In this document: in pieces, positions 1 to 8,672 of the stretch
How positions within the stretch are numbered: the first letter of the stretch is position 1
Layout: every line of letters starts with the position of its first letter
Assembly: GCA_947503115.1 (NCBI GenBank)
Contig: CANNCS010000015.1
Span: 1-46,891 of the forward strand
DNA length: 46,891 bases
Direction of reading: 5' to 3'
Origin: an uncultured Marivita sp.
GTDB taxonomy: Bacteria; Pseudomonadota; Alphaproteobacteria; Rhodobacterales; Rhodobacteraceae
Program-made: the position numbers and the translations under genes
Notes under the pieces: model-generated
The model's database searches: none
What the model was told of the DNA's origin: nothing
The model's input: only the letters and a program-made list of their open reading frames with translations

Positions 1-134
1 TCCGTGTTCAGAATCCATCTCGCCGGTCGGCACCACCCCTAAAATTGGCGAAATGCGCCCTGTGTCGTGTAGTGTGGTAGGTCGCAGGGCACTTTTGCTA
101 ACCTTCGGGAACGGCAAGAGAAAAGGACCATTTC

Positions 135-344
135 ATGTCCGAAAACCGAACTCCTTTGGAGATCAATGATGCGGTCGATTTTTATCGACAGTGGCCCAAG
201 TTGCGCGCCAACGCAGAGCAGCTATTGAAGGCTCAGGCCTTGGCAAAGGACGACGTAGAAGTGCTCCGGTGGATGATCAAAGTGGTCGACATGGTGGGCC
301 CGCACGACATCAAACGAGAGAGCCAACCTGAAATCGGGACGTAA
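135..344 (+). CDS. Small hypothetical protein (69 aa)
   Basis: A short soluble charged protein with no membrane segment or signal peptide. An AAAAGGA ribosome binding site lies just upstream of the ATG, and a strong intrinsic terminator overlaps its stop codon, so it looks like a complete monocistronic gene. Central residues form predicted helices (LRANAEQLLKAQALAKDD). I do not recognise a characterised family. The start and terminator make the gene call fairly safe; the function is unknown. Confidence 0.7.
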   Translation: MSENRTPLEINDAVDFYRQWPKLRANAEQLLKAQALAKDDVEVLRWMIKVVDMVGPHDIKRESQPEIGT

Positions 345-369
345 AAAAACCGGCCACTGGCCGGTTTTT
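345..369. terminator. Intrinsic bidirectional terminator
   Basis: A perfect 6-bp GC stem (ccggcc / ggccgg) with loop act is flanked by five A on the left and five T on the right. It can therefore terminate the small rightward gene and also the leftward binding-protein gene that ends at 389. Confidence 0.85.
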
Positions 370-388
370 CTATTCAGGGTCAGACTGA

Positions 389-1165
389 TCATAGACCCCA
401 ATTTTGGGCGGTGCGTTCGAAAAAGCCTTGGGTTTTCTTCAACTCGATCCAGCTGTTCACGTAGTTGATCCAGACCTGATCGTTTTGCGGCAAGAGCATT
501 GCGATGGGCGACGGTGCACGCGGGCCGTCAGTTTCGATCTGGCGCAGGTTCGGGAACTTCTCAAGCAGTGTCGCGCCTTCGATATTCGAGGTCACGAACA
601 CGTCCGAACGACCCGACAACACTTCTTGAAAGCCGCGCGCCGGAGCTTCGACCACGGTGATTTCGGAAGCAGGGAACCATTCCCGCACCATGCCTTCAAA
701 GCTGGTGCCCAGTGTTGTTGCCACTTTCACGTCACCCGCGTTGATCGAGTCCCAACCCGAGAAGCGGTCGATTTTGTCTTCGGTTGTGAACGGGAAAATT
801 TCGACAGCGATGTAGCTGTCCGAAAAACCTGCCGCCTTCATGCGGGCCGGGCTGATCGAAGCCGAGCCAGTCATGTGGTAATTGCCGGCGACCACCCCAT
901 TGACGAGTGTTTTCCAGTCTGTCGGTACAAACTCGAGCTCGACGCCGAGGTCGGACGCCAATTCGGTCATGACGTCGATATCATAGCCTTTGTAGCTGTT
1001 GGTGGCCGGGTCGCGCACGGTCATTGGGTTCCAGTCGCCAGTCGTGCCGACCTTGAGAACGCCGCCGCTCAGGATGTCTTGTAGTGCAGATTGTGCCGAC
1101 GCAGGCGCGCCGAGGAAAGAAACGGCGACAGCCGCTGCAAGTCCAAGTGATTTCAGAAAGCGCAT
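389..1165 (-). CDS. Amino-acid ABC transporter substrate-binding protein, family 3
   Basis: Periplasmic solute-binding protein of 258 aa. Residues 1-24 form a Sec signal peptide ending ASAQ. The mature part begins with the family-3 hallmark GGVLKVGTTGDWNPM, followed by YKGYDIDVMTELA, SPARMKAAGFSDSY and SGRSDVF, all typical of polar amino-acid binding proteins. The N-terminal motif also resembles periplasmic cyclohexadienyl/arogenate dehydratases (PheC), which share this fold, so an enzymatic role is the main alternative. It is transcribed divergently from an ATPase and permease across about 128 bp, and these three probably form one transporter. The ligand cannot be read from sequence. Confidence 0.85.
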   Translation of the reverse strand: MRFLKSLGLAAAVAVSFLGAPASAQSALQDILSGGVLKVGTTGDWNPMTVRDPATNSYKGYDIDVMTELASDLGVELEFVPTDWKTLVNGVVAGNYHMTGSASISPARMKAAGFSDSYIAVEIFPFTTEDKIDRFSGWDSINAGDVKVATTLGTSFEGMVREWFPASEITVVEAPARGFQEVLSGRSDVFVTSNIEGATLLEKFPNLRQIETDGPRAPSPIAMLLPQNDQVWINYVNSWIELKKTQGFFERTAQNWGL

Positions 1166-1293
1166 GGTATTTCCCTTTTCGTGTAAGTCTTGGTGAGGTT
1201 ACATAGGCTGAAAGCTCCGACGGCCATCATGACACGCTGATTTTTTGGCGCGTGCGCTATCTTGAGAGCAACAAGGGTGGATCGGAGAGTGGC

Positions 1294-2034
1294 ATGAACG
1301 CTGAACGCGTCATAGAGATCAGTTCGCTGAACAAATCCTTCGGAGACTTCCAAGTCCTGACAAATGTCGACCTGAATGTCAGTCTGGGCGAACGTATCGT
1401 CATTTGTGGACCTTCGGGTTCCGGCAAATCCACTTTAATCAGATGCGTCAATGGATTGGAACAATATGATTCCGGTAGCATCTCGGTTGATGGCATCTCG
1501 CTTTCTGCCCCGGGTGGGGTTGAGCGGGTGCGCGCCGAGGTTGGAATGGTGTTTCAGCAATTCAATCTTTTTCCGCATCTGACCGTTATCGAGAACCTAA
1601 CACTGGGCCCGATGAAAGCGCGCGGTCTAACCCGCAAAGCGGCCGATGCGCTGGCGATGGAATACCTTGAACGTGTACGCATCCCCGAGCAGGCGGGCAA
1701 ACGCCCGCGCGAATTATCAGGTGGTCAACAGCAGCGGGTGGCGATCGCGCGATCCTTGTGCATGAAGCCCAAGATTATGTTGTTTGACGAACCGACCTCG
1801 GCACTTGATCCTGAAATGATCTCGGAAGTGCTCGATGTTATGGTGGAGCTGGCACAGGACGGCATGACCATGCTTGTTGTCACACATGAAATGGGGTTTG
1901 CCCGAAAGGTAGCGGACCGCATGGTGTTCATGGACAGCGGTGAAATCGTTGAGACCGGTACGCCCGCCGATGTCTTCGAAGCACCGAAGACGGAACGCTT
2001 CAAGGCGTTTCTCGAAAAAATTCTGCAGCATTGA
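1294..2034 (+). CDS. Polar amino-acid ABC transporter ATP-binding protein
   Basis: Cytoplasmic ATPase of about 246 aa, GlnQ/HisP type. It shows Walker [10 protein letters not shown] (about residues 39-47), Q-loop [11 protein letters not shown], signature [15 protein letters not shown] and Walker [14 protein letters not shown], and ends with the switch histidine in VVTHEMGFA. The ATG at 1294 is preferred over the upstream GTG at 1252 because CGGAGAG sits just before it and the protein then begins at the usual family position. The permease gene follows after only 10 nt. It is close in sequence to the bztD ATPase at 28408 but belongs to a separate uptake system. Confidence 0.9.
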   Translation: MNAERVIEISSLNKSFGDFQVLTNVDLNVSLGERIVICGPSGSGKSTLIRCVNGLEQYDSGSISVDGISLSAPGGVERVRAEVGMVFQQFNLFPHLTVIENLTLGPMKARGLTRKAADALAMEYLERVRIPEQAGKRPRELSGGQQQRVAIARSLCMKPKIMLFDEPTSALDPEMISEVLDVMVELAQDGMTMLVVTHEMGFARKVADRMVFMDSGEIVETGTPADVFEAPKTERFKAFLEKILQH

Positions 2035-2044
2035 GGCCTTTGCG

Positions 2045-2815
2045 ATGACACGTGTTTTCAGGTTCTGGATGCTGCTAGGGGCATGTCTTTTCGTAGCTGG
2101 ATGTTCGGGTGATGGTACGTGGGGCTGGTATGTAATCGACCCCACCACGTCGCAGGGTCAATCGAATGTCCGGTTCCTGATCGGGGGCTTCTGGGCCACA
2201 ATTCAGCTGTCATTGATAGCCGCCTTGATGTCGATGACCCTTGGTTTGCTGGTCGCCCTACCTGGTATGTCAACGAACCGTTGGGTGCGCTTGCCCTCAC
2301 GCGTTTACATCGAATTCGTGCGGGCTATCCCGTTGTTACCGATGCTGTTCTGGGTGTTCTACGGCTTGCCGGTTGTCATGCGATCGCTGGGGTTTCCTAT
2401 CACCATAGACGCCTTTTGGGGAGCGATCATCACTCTGGCGATCTCCGACAGCGCGTTCACAGCAGAGATCTATCGCTCGGGTATCCAATCAATCCCGAAA
2501 GGCCAGACCGAGGCCGCACGGACCGTCGGTCTGACCTACAATCAAACCATGCGCTATGTGATCCTTCCACAAGCGATCAGGCGCATCCTGCCGCCGCTGG
2601 CCAACCAGTTCATTTATATCGTCAAAATGTCGGCGTTTGCTTCGGTGATCGGAATGCAGGAACTGACGCGGCGCGCGAATGAACTGGTGGTAACGGAATA
2701 TCGGCCGCTTGAAATCTATTCGTTGCTGATCTTGGAATACCTTGTCCTCGTGTTGATCATCAGCTTCTTTGTGCGCTGGCTTGAGCGCAAGATGGGCGCG
2801 GACGAAAGTCGATAA
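2045..2815 (+). CDS. Polar amino-acid ABC transporter permease with lipobox-like N-terminus
   Basis: Inner-membrane permease of 256 aa (HisM/GlnP type) with about five membrane segments. The EAA loop GQTEAARTVGLTYNQTMRYV is the contact site for the ATPase. The ATG at 2045 follows a TGAGG site and the ATPase stop; a longer reading frame back to 1940 only shadows the ATPase. The N-terminus is odd: a hydrophobic stretch ends in FVAGC at residue 20, followed by SGDG, which matches a signal peptidase II lipobox. Whether it is processed and lipidated is an inference. It is the only permease gene here, so the channel is probably a homodimer. Confidence 0.87.
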   Translation: MTRVFRFWMLLGACLFVAGCSGDGTWGWYVIDPTTSQGQSNVRFLIGGFWATIQLSLIAALMSMTLGLLVALPGMSTNRWVRLPSRVYIEFVRAIPLLPMLFWVFYGLPVVMRSLGFPITIDAFWGAIITLAISDSAFTAEIYRSGIQSIPKGQTEAARTVGLTYNQTMRYVILPQAIRRILPPLANQFIYIVKMSAFASVIGMQELTRRANELVVTEYRPLEIYSLLILEYLVLVLIISFFVRWLERKMGADESR

Positions 2816-2828
2816 CCGGGAGGACCCC

Positions 2829-3185
2829 ATGAGCTGGTCAGACTTCATGAAAGACACAGTCGGTCGATTGGACGTGTTGCAACAAGAAACGCCGGAAACC
2901 TTTGCCGGTTTCAACCAAATGGGCCGGGCCGCGAAGACCAATGGTGCTTTGGATGAAAAAACCAAGGAACTGATCGCTCTGGGTATTGCGATCGCAACGC
3001 GGTGCGACAGTTGCATCGCGTTTCACGTCAAATCACTGGTGCGCCTCAAGACAACGCGCGAGGAATTGTGCGAAGCCTTGGCCATGATTGCCTACATGGG
3101 CGGTGGCCCTTCGGTTGCCTTTAGCGCAAAGGCGCTTGAGGCGTTTGACGAGTTCACTGGCGGTCCGGCTGGATCATCTGTCTAG
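2829..3185 (+). CDS. AhpD-like / carboxymuconolactone decarboxylase family protein
   Basis: A 118-aa all-alpha protein of the AhpD/CMD superfamily. The signature is CDSCIAFH, i.e. C59-x2-C62-x3-H66, the redox-active pair with its proton-relay histidine. The motif suggests thiol peroxidase or alkylhydroperoxidase-type chemistry rather than decarboxylation. The ATG at 2829 follows CGGGAGGACC; an earlier in-frame start would run back into the permease. It is only 13 nt downstream of the permease and likely co-transcribed, though a functional link to amino-acid uptake is not evident. A TetR gene converges on it. Confidence 0.85.
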   Translation: MSWSDFMKDTVGRLDVLQQETPETFAGFNQMGRAAKTNGALDEKTKELIALGIAIATRCDSCIAFHVKSLVRLKTTREELCEALAMIAYMGGGPSVAFSAKALEAFDEFTGGPAGSSV

Positions 3186-3197
3186 CGATCAGCACGA

Positions 3198-3782
3198 TCA
3201 CATGACTGCTTTGCGCACCATGTCCCAATAGATCGCTTCAACCTCGGGCAGGGATAGGCGTCCGCCGCTACGGTACCAGGTGTTCACACCGTTGAGCATG
3301 CCGATGATGGCAAGCGTCGTGATCTTGGTGTCCGCGACATGGAACGCACCGGTGTCGCGCCCGCCCCGCAGGATCGCTTCCAGTTCGCCTTCGTACCGCT
3401 TTCGCAGGTCTTCAATCACGGCGAAATTCTCGGGGGTCAGGTTGCGCAGTTCCATGTAGGAAATGAACACCGCAAGCGGTCGTTCAAGATGGAAACGAAT
3501 GTGAAACCGGCTGAATGCTTCAAGCCGCTCCAGCGCTGTATCCTGAATTGGTTCCTCAAAGCGCGCGGCCAGCAATTCGTCCATATGCCCTTGCATCAGG
3601 TCAAAGAGCAGGGACTGTTTGTCTGGAGTGTAATTGTACAAGGCACCGGCCTGTACGCCAACCTCTTGTGCGATCCGGCGCATCGACACAGCCGCGTACC
3701 CATGTTGAGCAAAAAGCGCCAGCGCCGCCTCGCGTACGCGTGGCCCTGTGATATCCGAATGTGAACCAGCCGTGCGTGCCAT
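3198..3782 (-). CDS. TetR/AcrR family transcriptional regulator
   Basis: A repressor-type regulator of 194 aa. The N-terminal helix-turn-helix is typical: VREAALALFAQHGYAAVSMR, then IAQEVGVQAGALYNY. The C-terminal ligand domain is of the kind with HIRFHLERPLAVFISYMELR, resembling regulators of acyl-CoA or fatty-acid metabolism. The start MARTAGSH at 3782 is chosen because it begins just before the helix-turn-helix. A near-perfect palindrome lies 14 nt upstream between this gene and the divergent lipoprotein gene, which suggests autoregulation. Ligand and targets are unknown. Confidence 0.85.
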   Translation of the reverse strand: MARTAGSHSDITGPRVREAALALFAQHGYAAVSMRRIAQEVGVQAGALYNYTPDKQSLLFDLMQGHMDELLAARFEEPIQDTALERLEAFSRFHIRFHLERPLAVFISYMELRNLTPENFAVIEDLRKRYEGELEAILRGGRDTGAFHVADTKITTLAIIGMLNGVNTWYRSGGRLSLPEVEAIYWDMVRKAVM

Positions 3783-3794
3783 GTCGGTCAGATT

Positions 3795-3814
3795 ATCTGA
3801 ACACCTGTTCAGAT
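3795..3814. promoter_or_regulatory. Palindromic operator next to tetR gene
   Basis: The sequence atctgaacacctgttcagat has perfect 9-bp arms around a 2-bp centre. It lies in the divergent gap between the TetR gene (start 3782) and the lipoprotein gene (start 3880), the usual position for a TetR autoregulatory operator. Its use by this particular regulator is inferred from position. Confidence 0.65.
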
Positions 3815-3879
3815 CAAGCCCGTGGTTGCGCGTCTTCGCGCTCTGCGGCATGACAGTCGGGACAGAAGGAGCAAATCTG

Positions 3880-4161
3880 ATGTGGCGGGTGTGGATCATC
3901 CTAGGTTTACTGCTAACCGCGTGTGCGGATTTTCCCGAAGTCGATGCGGCTCTTGGGGGGGGGGATCCAAATGGCGAGTACCTCGCTTTGTTGCCATTCG
4001 AGCAACTTGTTTCGGATCAGGATGCCGCTCTGAGCGACACTGACGGTGACTTATTGCTTGCCCGAGCTGCAGACTTGCGCAATCGCGCTGACGGGTTGCG
4101 CAGCCCTGTGATTGACCCCGATACACGTGACAGAATGAACGACGGTGTTGATCAACCTTGA
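3880..4161 (+). CDS. Small hypothetical lipoprotein (93 aa)
   Basis: The protein starts MWRVWIILGLLLTAC, a short signal with lipobox LTAC, so it is probably a lipidated periplasmic protein. The rest is acidic, with a helical segment AALSDTDGDLLLARAADLRNRADGLR. AGAAGGA precedes the ATG at 3880, which makes this start much better than the in-frame upstream one inside the TetR region. It lies 75 bp before hom. No family is recognised. Confidence 0.7.
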   Translation: MWRVWIILGLLLTACADFPEVDAALGGGDPNGEYLALLPFEQLVSDQDAALSDTDGDLLLARAADLRNRADGLRSPVIDPDTRDRMNDGVDQP

Positions 4162-4236
4162 TCAGGGCCGTTGCAGCCAATAACGCAAGGCGCTATTGCG
4201 GGCAAAATCACGCCGGACTGCAAAAGGAATTCCCCA

Positions 4237-5523
4237 ATGACTGAACCTCTGCGCCTTGGAATTGCGGGTCTGGGCACTGTCGGTGCTGGCGTCGTCAAGA
4301 TTGTCCGCCAAAAAGCGGAGCTGCTGGAAGCACGGTGCGGCCGACCGATTACGATTTCTGCGGTCTGCGCACGCAACCGGGTGAAGGATCGCGGTGTTGC
4401 TCTGGACAGCTATGATTGGGAAGACGATCCCGTGGCATTGGCCAAGCGCGACGATGTGGATGTTTTTGTTGAACTGGTCGGTGGCAGCGATGGCCCCGCC
4501 AAGGCTGCGACTGAGGCTGCTTTGCGCGCTGGCAAAGATGTGGTCACCGCAAACAAGGCTTTGCTGGCGCATCACGGTCAGGATTTGGCCGAGGCCGCGG
4601 AAAAGTCCGGAGCTGTTCTACGCTTCGAAGCTGCGGTCGCAGGTGGAATCCCCGTGGTCAAAGCGCTGACTGAAGGATTGGCCGGGAACGAGATCACGCG
4701 CGTCATGGGCGTGATGAACGGCACCTGTAACTACATCCTCACGCGGATGGAATCAGCTGGCCTGACTTATGAACAGGCGTTTGCCGAAGCTGACGGTCTT
4801 GGTTACCTCGAAGCTGATCCGAATCTAGATGTGGGCGGGATCGACGCTGGTCACAAGCTGTCCTTGCTGGCAGCCATTGCCTTTGGCACACAAGTCGCGT
4901 TCGACGCGGTCGAGCTTGAGGGCATCGGACGTGTCAGCATCGAAGACATCCGTCAGGCAGCTGACATGGGTTACAAGGTCAAGCTTTTGGGTGTTTGCCA
5001 GATGACCGGCCGTGGATTGGAGCAGCGCATGTCGCCCTGTCTGGTTCCTGCAACGTCGCCGCTGGGTCAGCTGGATGGCGGCACAAACATGGTGGTCATC
5101 GAAGGCGATCAAGTCGGGCAGATTGTCCTGCGCGGCGCAGGTGCAGGCGAAGGTCCAACAGCAAGCGCGGTTCTGGGCGATGTAATTGATATCGCACGTG
5201 GTACGCGCCTTTCGACCTTCGGCCAGCCGTCGACTACACTGACCAAGGCGAAACCGGCACAGACCTCGACTCCCGCTCCGTACTACCTGCGGCTCGTCTT
5301 GCTCGACAAACCCGGCGCCTTGGCCAAAGTGGCCGCCGTTCTCGGAGAGGCTGGCGTCTCGATCAACCGGATGCGGCAGCGTAGCCATGATCAGGACACC
5401 GCGCCGGTGTTGATCGTAACGCACAAAACCACCCGCGCTGCGCTTGATAATGCCTTGACGGCCATGGTCGGTACACAGGTCGTCGAAGGCGAACCGGTCG
5501 CACTCCGCATCGAACAGGTCTGA
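4237..5523 (+). CDS. hom: Homoserine dehydrogenase
   Basis: NAD(P)H-dependent reduction of aspartate semialdehyde to homoserine, the branch to threonine and methionine. The 428-aa protein has a Rossmann motif GLGTVG (residues 11-16), the substrate-domain block GGIPVVKALTEGLAGN, MNGTCNYILTRM and DVGGIDAGHKLSLLA. A C-terminal ACT domain (YYLRLVLLDKPGALAKVAAV) probably gives end-product inhibition by threonine. The ATG at 4237 follows AAAAGGA; the earlier in-frame start would add an unrelated tail. Length is normal for the ACT-containing form. glpX follows 86 nt downstream. Confidence 0.95.
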   Translation: MTEPLRLGIAGLGTVGAGVVKIVRQKAELLEARCGRPITISAVCARNRVKDRGVALDSYDWEDDPVALAKRDDVDVFVELVGGSDGPAKAATEAALRAGKDVVTANKALLAHHGQDLAEAAEKSGAVLRFEAAVAGGIPVVKALTEGLAGNEITRVMGVMNGTCNYILTRMESAGLTYEQAFAEADGLGYLEADPNLDVGGIDAGHKLSLLAAIAFGTQVAFDAVELEGIGRVSIEDIRQAADMGYKVKLLGVCQMTGRGLEQRMSPCLVPATSPLGQLDGGTNMVVIEGDQVGQIVLRGAGAGEGPTASAVLGDVIDIARGTRLSTFGQPSTTLTKAKPAQTSTPAPYYLRLVLLDKPGALAKVAAVLGEAGVSINRMRQRSHDQDTAPVLIVTHKTTRAALDNALTAMVGTQVVEGEPVALRIEQV

Positions 5524-5609
5524 CAGCTTTAGCGCAATCAACCTTGTCACTTGTGGGGCGCGGGCTTAACACGCTACCGACCTGACTTTATTCGTGACTG
5601 GAGAGTTTC

Positions 5610-6575
5610 ATGACCGCGCGCGCTGATTTCAACGACCGTATGCTGTCCCTTGGTTTGGCGCGGGTGGCAGAGCAAGCTGCCATCGCAACCGTCAACCTGA
5701 TCGGTCGGGGCGATGAGAAAGCCGCTGACCAGGCTGCGGTCAACGCAATGCGCGAGCAGCTTAACCTTTTGGACATCGCGGGTGTTGTCGTGATTGGCGA
5801 AGGCGAGCGTGACGAAGCTCCGATGCTCTATATCGGTGAAGAAGTTGGCACAGGTAACGGTCCTGGTGTGGATATCGCGCTTGACCCGCTTGAAGGCACA
5901 ACGCTCACCGCCAAAGACATGCCCAACGCACTAACAGTCATTGCAATGGGGCCGCGTGGATCAATGCTGCATGCACCGGATGTCTACATGGAAAAGCTGG
6001 CAATTGGGCCTGGCTTTGCCAGCGATCTGGTGACGCTGGACATGTCTCCCCGTGAACGGGTTGCTGCGCTGGCCAAGGTCAAAGGTTGTAGCCCGCGCGA
6101 CATCACGGTCTGTGTTCTTGAACGTCCGCGCCACGAAGACATGATTGCTGAAATCCGCTCGACAGGTGCGGCGATCCGTCTGATCACTGATGGCGACGTG
6201 GCGGGTGTTATGCACTGCGCAGAGCCAAACCAGACAGGCATCGACATGTATATGGGCACTGGCGGCGCACCCGAAGGTGTTTTGGCCGCAGCGGCGCTGA
6301 AATGCATGGGGGGACAAATCCAGGGACGGCTTGTTTTCCGCAACGACGATGAAAAGGCGCGCGCGGCCAAGGCCGGGATCACTGATCTCGACAAGATTTA
6401 CACCCGCGACGAGATGGTTACCGAAGACGTGATCTTTGCCGCGACGGGCGTTACGACAGGATCGTTGCTTGCCGGGATCAAGCGCGAGGTTGGTTTCTAC
6501 ACGACTGAAACGCTATTGATGCGGTCGAAGACCGGATCGGTGCGGCGGATGACGTACCGGAACCCGATGCATTAA
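5610..6575 (+). CDS. glpX: Fructose-1,6-bisphosphatase, class II
   Basis: Cytoplasmic metal-dependent phosphatase that converts fructose 1,6-bisphosphate to fructose 6-phosphate in gluconeogenesis. The 321-aa length is typical. The class II motifs are visible: VVIGEGERDEAPML, then DIALDPLEGTTLTA, and GTGGAPEGVLAAAALKCMGG. CTGGAGAG precedes the ATG. It lies in the hom-glpX-recJ run that is common in Rhodobacteraceae, with recJ only 10 nt downstream. Confidence 0.95.
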   Translation: MTARADFNDRMLSLGLARVAEQAAIATVNLIGRGDEKAADQAAVNAMREQLNLLDIAGVVVIGEGERDEAPMLYIGEEVGTGNGPGVDIALDPLEGTTLTAKDMPNALTVIAMGPRGSMLHAPDVYMEKLAIGPGFASDLVTLDMSPRERVAALAKVKGCSPRDITVCVLERPRHEDMIAEIRSTGAAIRLITDGDVAGVMHCAEPNQTGIDMYMGTGGAPEGVLAAAALKCMGGQIQGRLVFRNDDEKARAAKAGITDLDKIYTRDEMVTEDVIFAATGVTTGSLLAGIKREVGFYTTETLLMRSKTGSVRRMTYRNPMH

Positions 6576-6585
6576 TGAGGCGGGC

Positions 6586-8331
6586 GTGACCGGATACCTT
6601 GGCGTCGACAGGTCACTGACCGGGCGGCGCTGGATCGGCCCGGCGCCCGATATCACACGACATGCCGAAGCGCTGATGCAGCAAACGGGCTTGCCGCCTG
6701 CGCTGTGTCAGACGCTGTCCCGGTTGGGTGTACCGGCTGACGACGTTCCTACATATCTTGAACCCACGCTGCGTGCGCTTTTGCCTGATCCGCGTTCCCT
6801 GCGGGATATGGAAAAGGCGGCTGGGCGTATCTTGCAGGCGGTGCGAAACCGCGAGCGGATCGCTGTCTTTGCTGACTACGATGTAGATGGCGGCGCATCT
6901 GCCGCTTTGCTCATCGACTGGTTGCGGCAGCTTGACCGAAAAGTAACGCTGTATGTGCCTGATCGGATCGATGAAGGATATGGCCCAAACGAGGCCGCAA
7001 TGGAGACGTTGGCGCGGGATCACGATCTGATCGTCTGTGTCGATTGTGGAACGCTGTCGCATGGTCCGATCGCCGCGGCGCGCGCTGCGGATGTTGTTGT
7101 GCTCGACCACCATTTAGGGGGCGAGACTCTTCCCGACGCTTTCGCCCTGGTAAACCCGAACCGGCAGGACGAAGACGGCGCGTTGGCGCATCTGTGTGCT
7201 GCAGGTGTGGTGTTTCTGACGTTGGTCGAAGCTGGACGACAAATGCGCGAAGCAGGTGCACAAGGTCCGGACCTTATGGCGATGCTCGACCTTGTGGCGC
7301 TGGCGACAGTGGCCGATGTGGCGCCGCTCAAAGGTGTGAACCGCGCGCTTGTGCGGCAAGGTCTCAAGGTGATGGCGCAGCGCGCACGCCCTGGTCTGGT
7401 CGCTTTATGCGATGTGGGCCGACTGGATACCGCGCCCAAGTCTTATCACCTTGGTTTTGTATTGGGGCCAAGGGTCAATGCCGGGGGGCGGATTGGCAAA
7501 GCCGACCTTGGCGCCCGGCTTCTGGCGACCACCGATCCGCACGAGGCCAAGTCAATCGCCGAACGATTGGATGCGCTCAACACTGAGCGTCGTGAGATCG
7601 AAGAGGCCGTGCGTGCGCAGGCATTGGAGCAGGCCGAAGAACGTGGCTTTGACGCGCCATTGGTCTGGGCTGCAGGTGAGGGCTGGCATCCCGGCGTCGT
7701 GGGAATCGTCGCATCGCGTCTCAAGGAACGCACAAATCGCCCATCAATTGTGATTGGGTTCGATGGGGACGCAGGCAAAGGCTCTGGACGGTCGGTCAGT
7801 GGAATCGATCTTGGTGTCGCAATTCAAAAGCTTGCCGCCGAAGGACATCTCGAAAAGGGCGGCGGCCACAAGATGGCCGCGGGCCTGTCTCTATCGCGCG
7901 CTCAGTTGGAACCGGCGATGGCGCGCCTCACGGAAATTCTGACAAAACAGGGGGCTGACCAACTGGGCGCATCTGATTTGCGACTTGATGGTCCGCTGAT
8001 GCCGGGTGCTGCAACGCCCGAACTTGTCGAACAACTTGAAGAGGCCGGCCCTTTTGGAGCAGGGGCGGCCGCGCCGCGTTTTGTGTTCCCCGACATGCAG
8101 ATCGGATTCGCCAAACGGGTGGGCAGTTCGCACCTCAAGATCAGCTTTGGTGACGGCCTGGGATCACGGATCGACGCTATTTCCTTTGGTGCTTTCGACG
8201 GACCGCTTGGTTCGGCGCTTGAACAGCATGGCGGCGCGCGATTCCATTTGGCCGGGCGATTGGAGATCAACGAATGGGGCGGAAGGCGATCCGTTCAACT
8301 GCGCTTGGAAGACGCGGCATCTGCAGGGTAG
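6586..8331 (+). CDS. recJ: Single-stranded-DNA-specific exonuclease RecJ
   Basis: 5'-3' ssDNA exonuclease in recombination and mismatch repair, 581 aa. The DHH phosphoesterase motifs are present: VFADYDVDGGASAALLIDW, VCVDCGT and VVLDHH. The DHHA1 motif GGGHKMAAGLS and a C-terminal OB-like part follow. The start is GTG at 6586 behind GAGGCGGG, giving MTGYLGVDRSLTGRRW, typical of the family. Probably co-transcribed with glpX. It is the last core gene before the tRNA-Glu integration site. Confidence 0.95.
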   Translation: MTGYLGVDRSLTGRRWIGPAPDITRHAEALMQQTGLPPALCQTLSRLGVPADDVPTYLEPTLRALLPDPRSLRDMEKAAGRILQAVRNRERIAVFADYDVDGGASAALLIDWLRQLDRKVTLYVPDRIDEGYGPNEAAMETLARDHDLIVCVDCGTLSHGPIAAARAADVVVLDHHLGGETLPDAFALVNPNRQDEDGALAHLCAAGVVFLTLVEAGRQMREAGAQGPDLMAMLDLVALATVADVAPLKGVNRALVRQGLKVMAQRARPGLVALCDVGRLDTAPKSYHLGFVLGPRVNAGGRIGKADLGARLLATTDPHEAKSIAERLDALNTERREIEEAVRAQALEQAEERGFDAPLVWAAGEGWHPGVVGIVASRLKERTNRPSIVIGFDGDAGKGSGRSVSGIDLGVAIQKLAAEGHLEKGGGHKMAAGLSLSRAQLEPAMARLTEILTKQGADQLGASDLRLDGPLMPGAATPELVEQLEEAGPFGAGAAAPRFVFPDMQIGFAKRVGSSHLKISFGDGLGSRIDAISFGAFDGPLGSALEQHGGARFHLAGRLEINEWGGRRSVQLRLEDAASAG

Positions 8332-8428
8332 CGGTTTCTTTAAGTGTCTGAAAATGAATAACTTTACCAGTTGATAAAAATTTTTTTGCGAAGATTGAAA
8401 AAACCACGAAAAACCTTCCAGTTTCCGC

Positions 8429-8457
8429 TTGCATGGCCGCGCGGCTTTGCCTAAACA
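8429..8457 (+). promoter_or_regulatory. Putative promoter of tRNA-Glu
   Basis: TTGCAT and TAAACA are separated by 17 bp, ending 15 nt before the tRNA. The match to alphaproteobacterial housekeeping consensus is moderate and the call rests mainly on position. Confidence 0.35.
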
Positions 8458-8472
8458 CCGCTCACCAAGAGT

Positions 8473-8547
8473 GGCCCGTTCGTCTATCGGTTAGGACGCC
8501 AGGTTTTCAACCTGGAAAGAGGGGTTCGATTCCCCTACGGGCTGCCA
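8473..8547 (+). tRNA. tRNA-Glu (anticodon UUC)
   Basis: A complete cloverleaf: acceptor ggcccgt/acgggct with one G-U pair, anticodon stem ccagg/cctgg with loop ttttcaa (anticodon TTC at 8506-8508), T-loop ttcgatt, discriminator G and encoded CCA at 8545-8547. Its 3' end is the left attachment site of the mobile element that follows; the integrated copy keeps the tRNA intact. Confidence 0.97.
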
Positions 8548-8549
8548 CT
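8531..8549 (+). repeat. Left attachment site (attL core)
   Basis: tcccctacgggctgccact, the 3' end of tRNA-Glu including CCA, is repeated exactly at 17447-17465. A weaker similarity continues outward (gtttatcccct here, gtttttcccct after the right copy). Confidence 0.9.
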
Positions 8550-8598
8550 TTGTGTTTATCCCCTAAAATCAGCATCATAGATGAGATTTGTGTGGTGG

Positions 8599-8624
8599 TT
8601 TTCCCATGCATTTTTCCCATACGT
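8599..8624 (+). repeat. Paired TTTTCCCAT repeats, left arm-type sites
   Basis: Two tandem copies, ttttcccatgca and tttttcccatacgt, sit 13 bp apart about 50 bp inside the left attachment site. The same motif with the same 13-bp spacing recurs at 17363-17387 near the right end. The layout fits integrase arm-binding sites. Confidence 0.55.
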
Positions 8625-8672
8625 TTGTTGGGTGACCTTCGTGGAGTGCCGACTCATTTGGGGTGATAGCCT

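Noticed and set aside
404-1084. Long rightward ORF (226 aa)
   Set aside because: It is antisense to the amino-acid binding protein gene, has no family motifs and no ribosome binding site. Many such antisense frames occur in this GC-rich sequence.
3799-3810. GAACACCTGTTC as a LexA (SOS) box
   Set aside because: GAAC-N4-GTTC is the Gram-positive LexA pattern; alphaproteobacterial boxes are GTTC-N7-GTTC. Position beside a TetR gene explains it better.
8433-8666. 77-aa ORF across tRNA-Glu
   Set aside because: It reads through the tRNA gene and the attachment site, so it is a chance frame.
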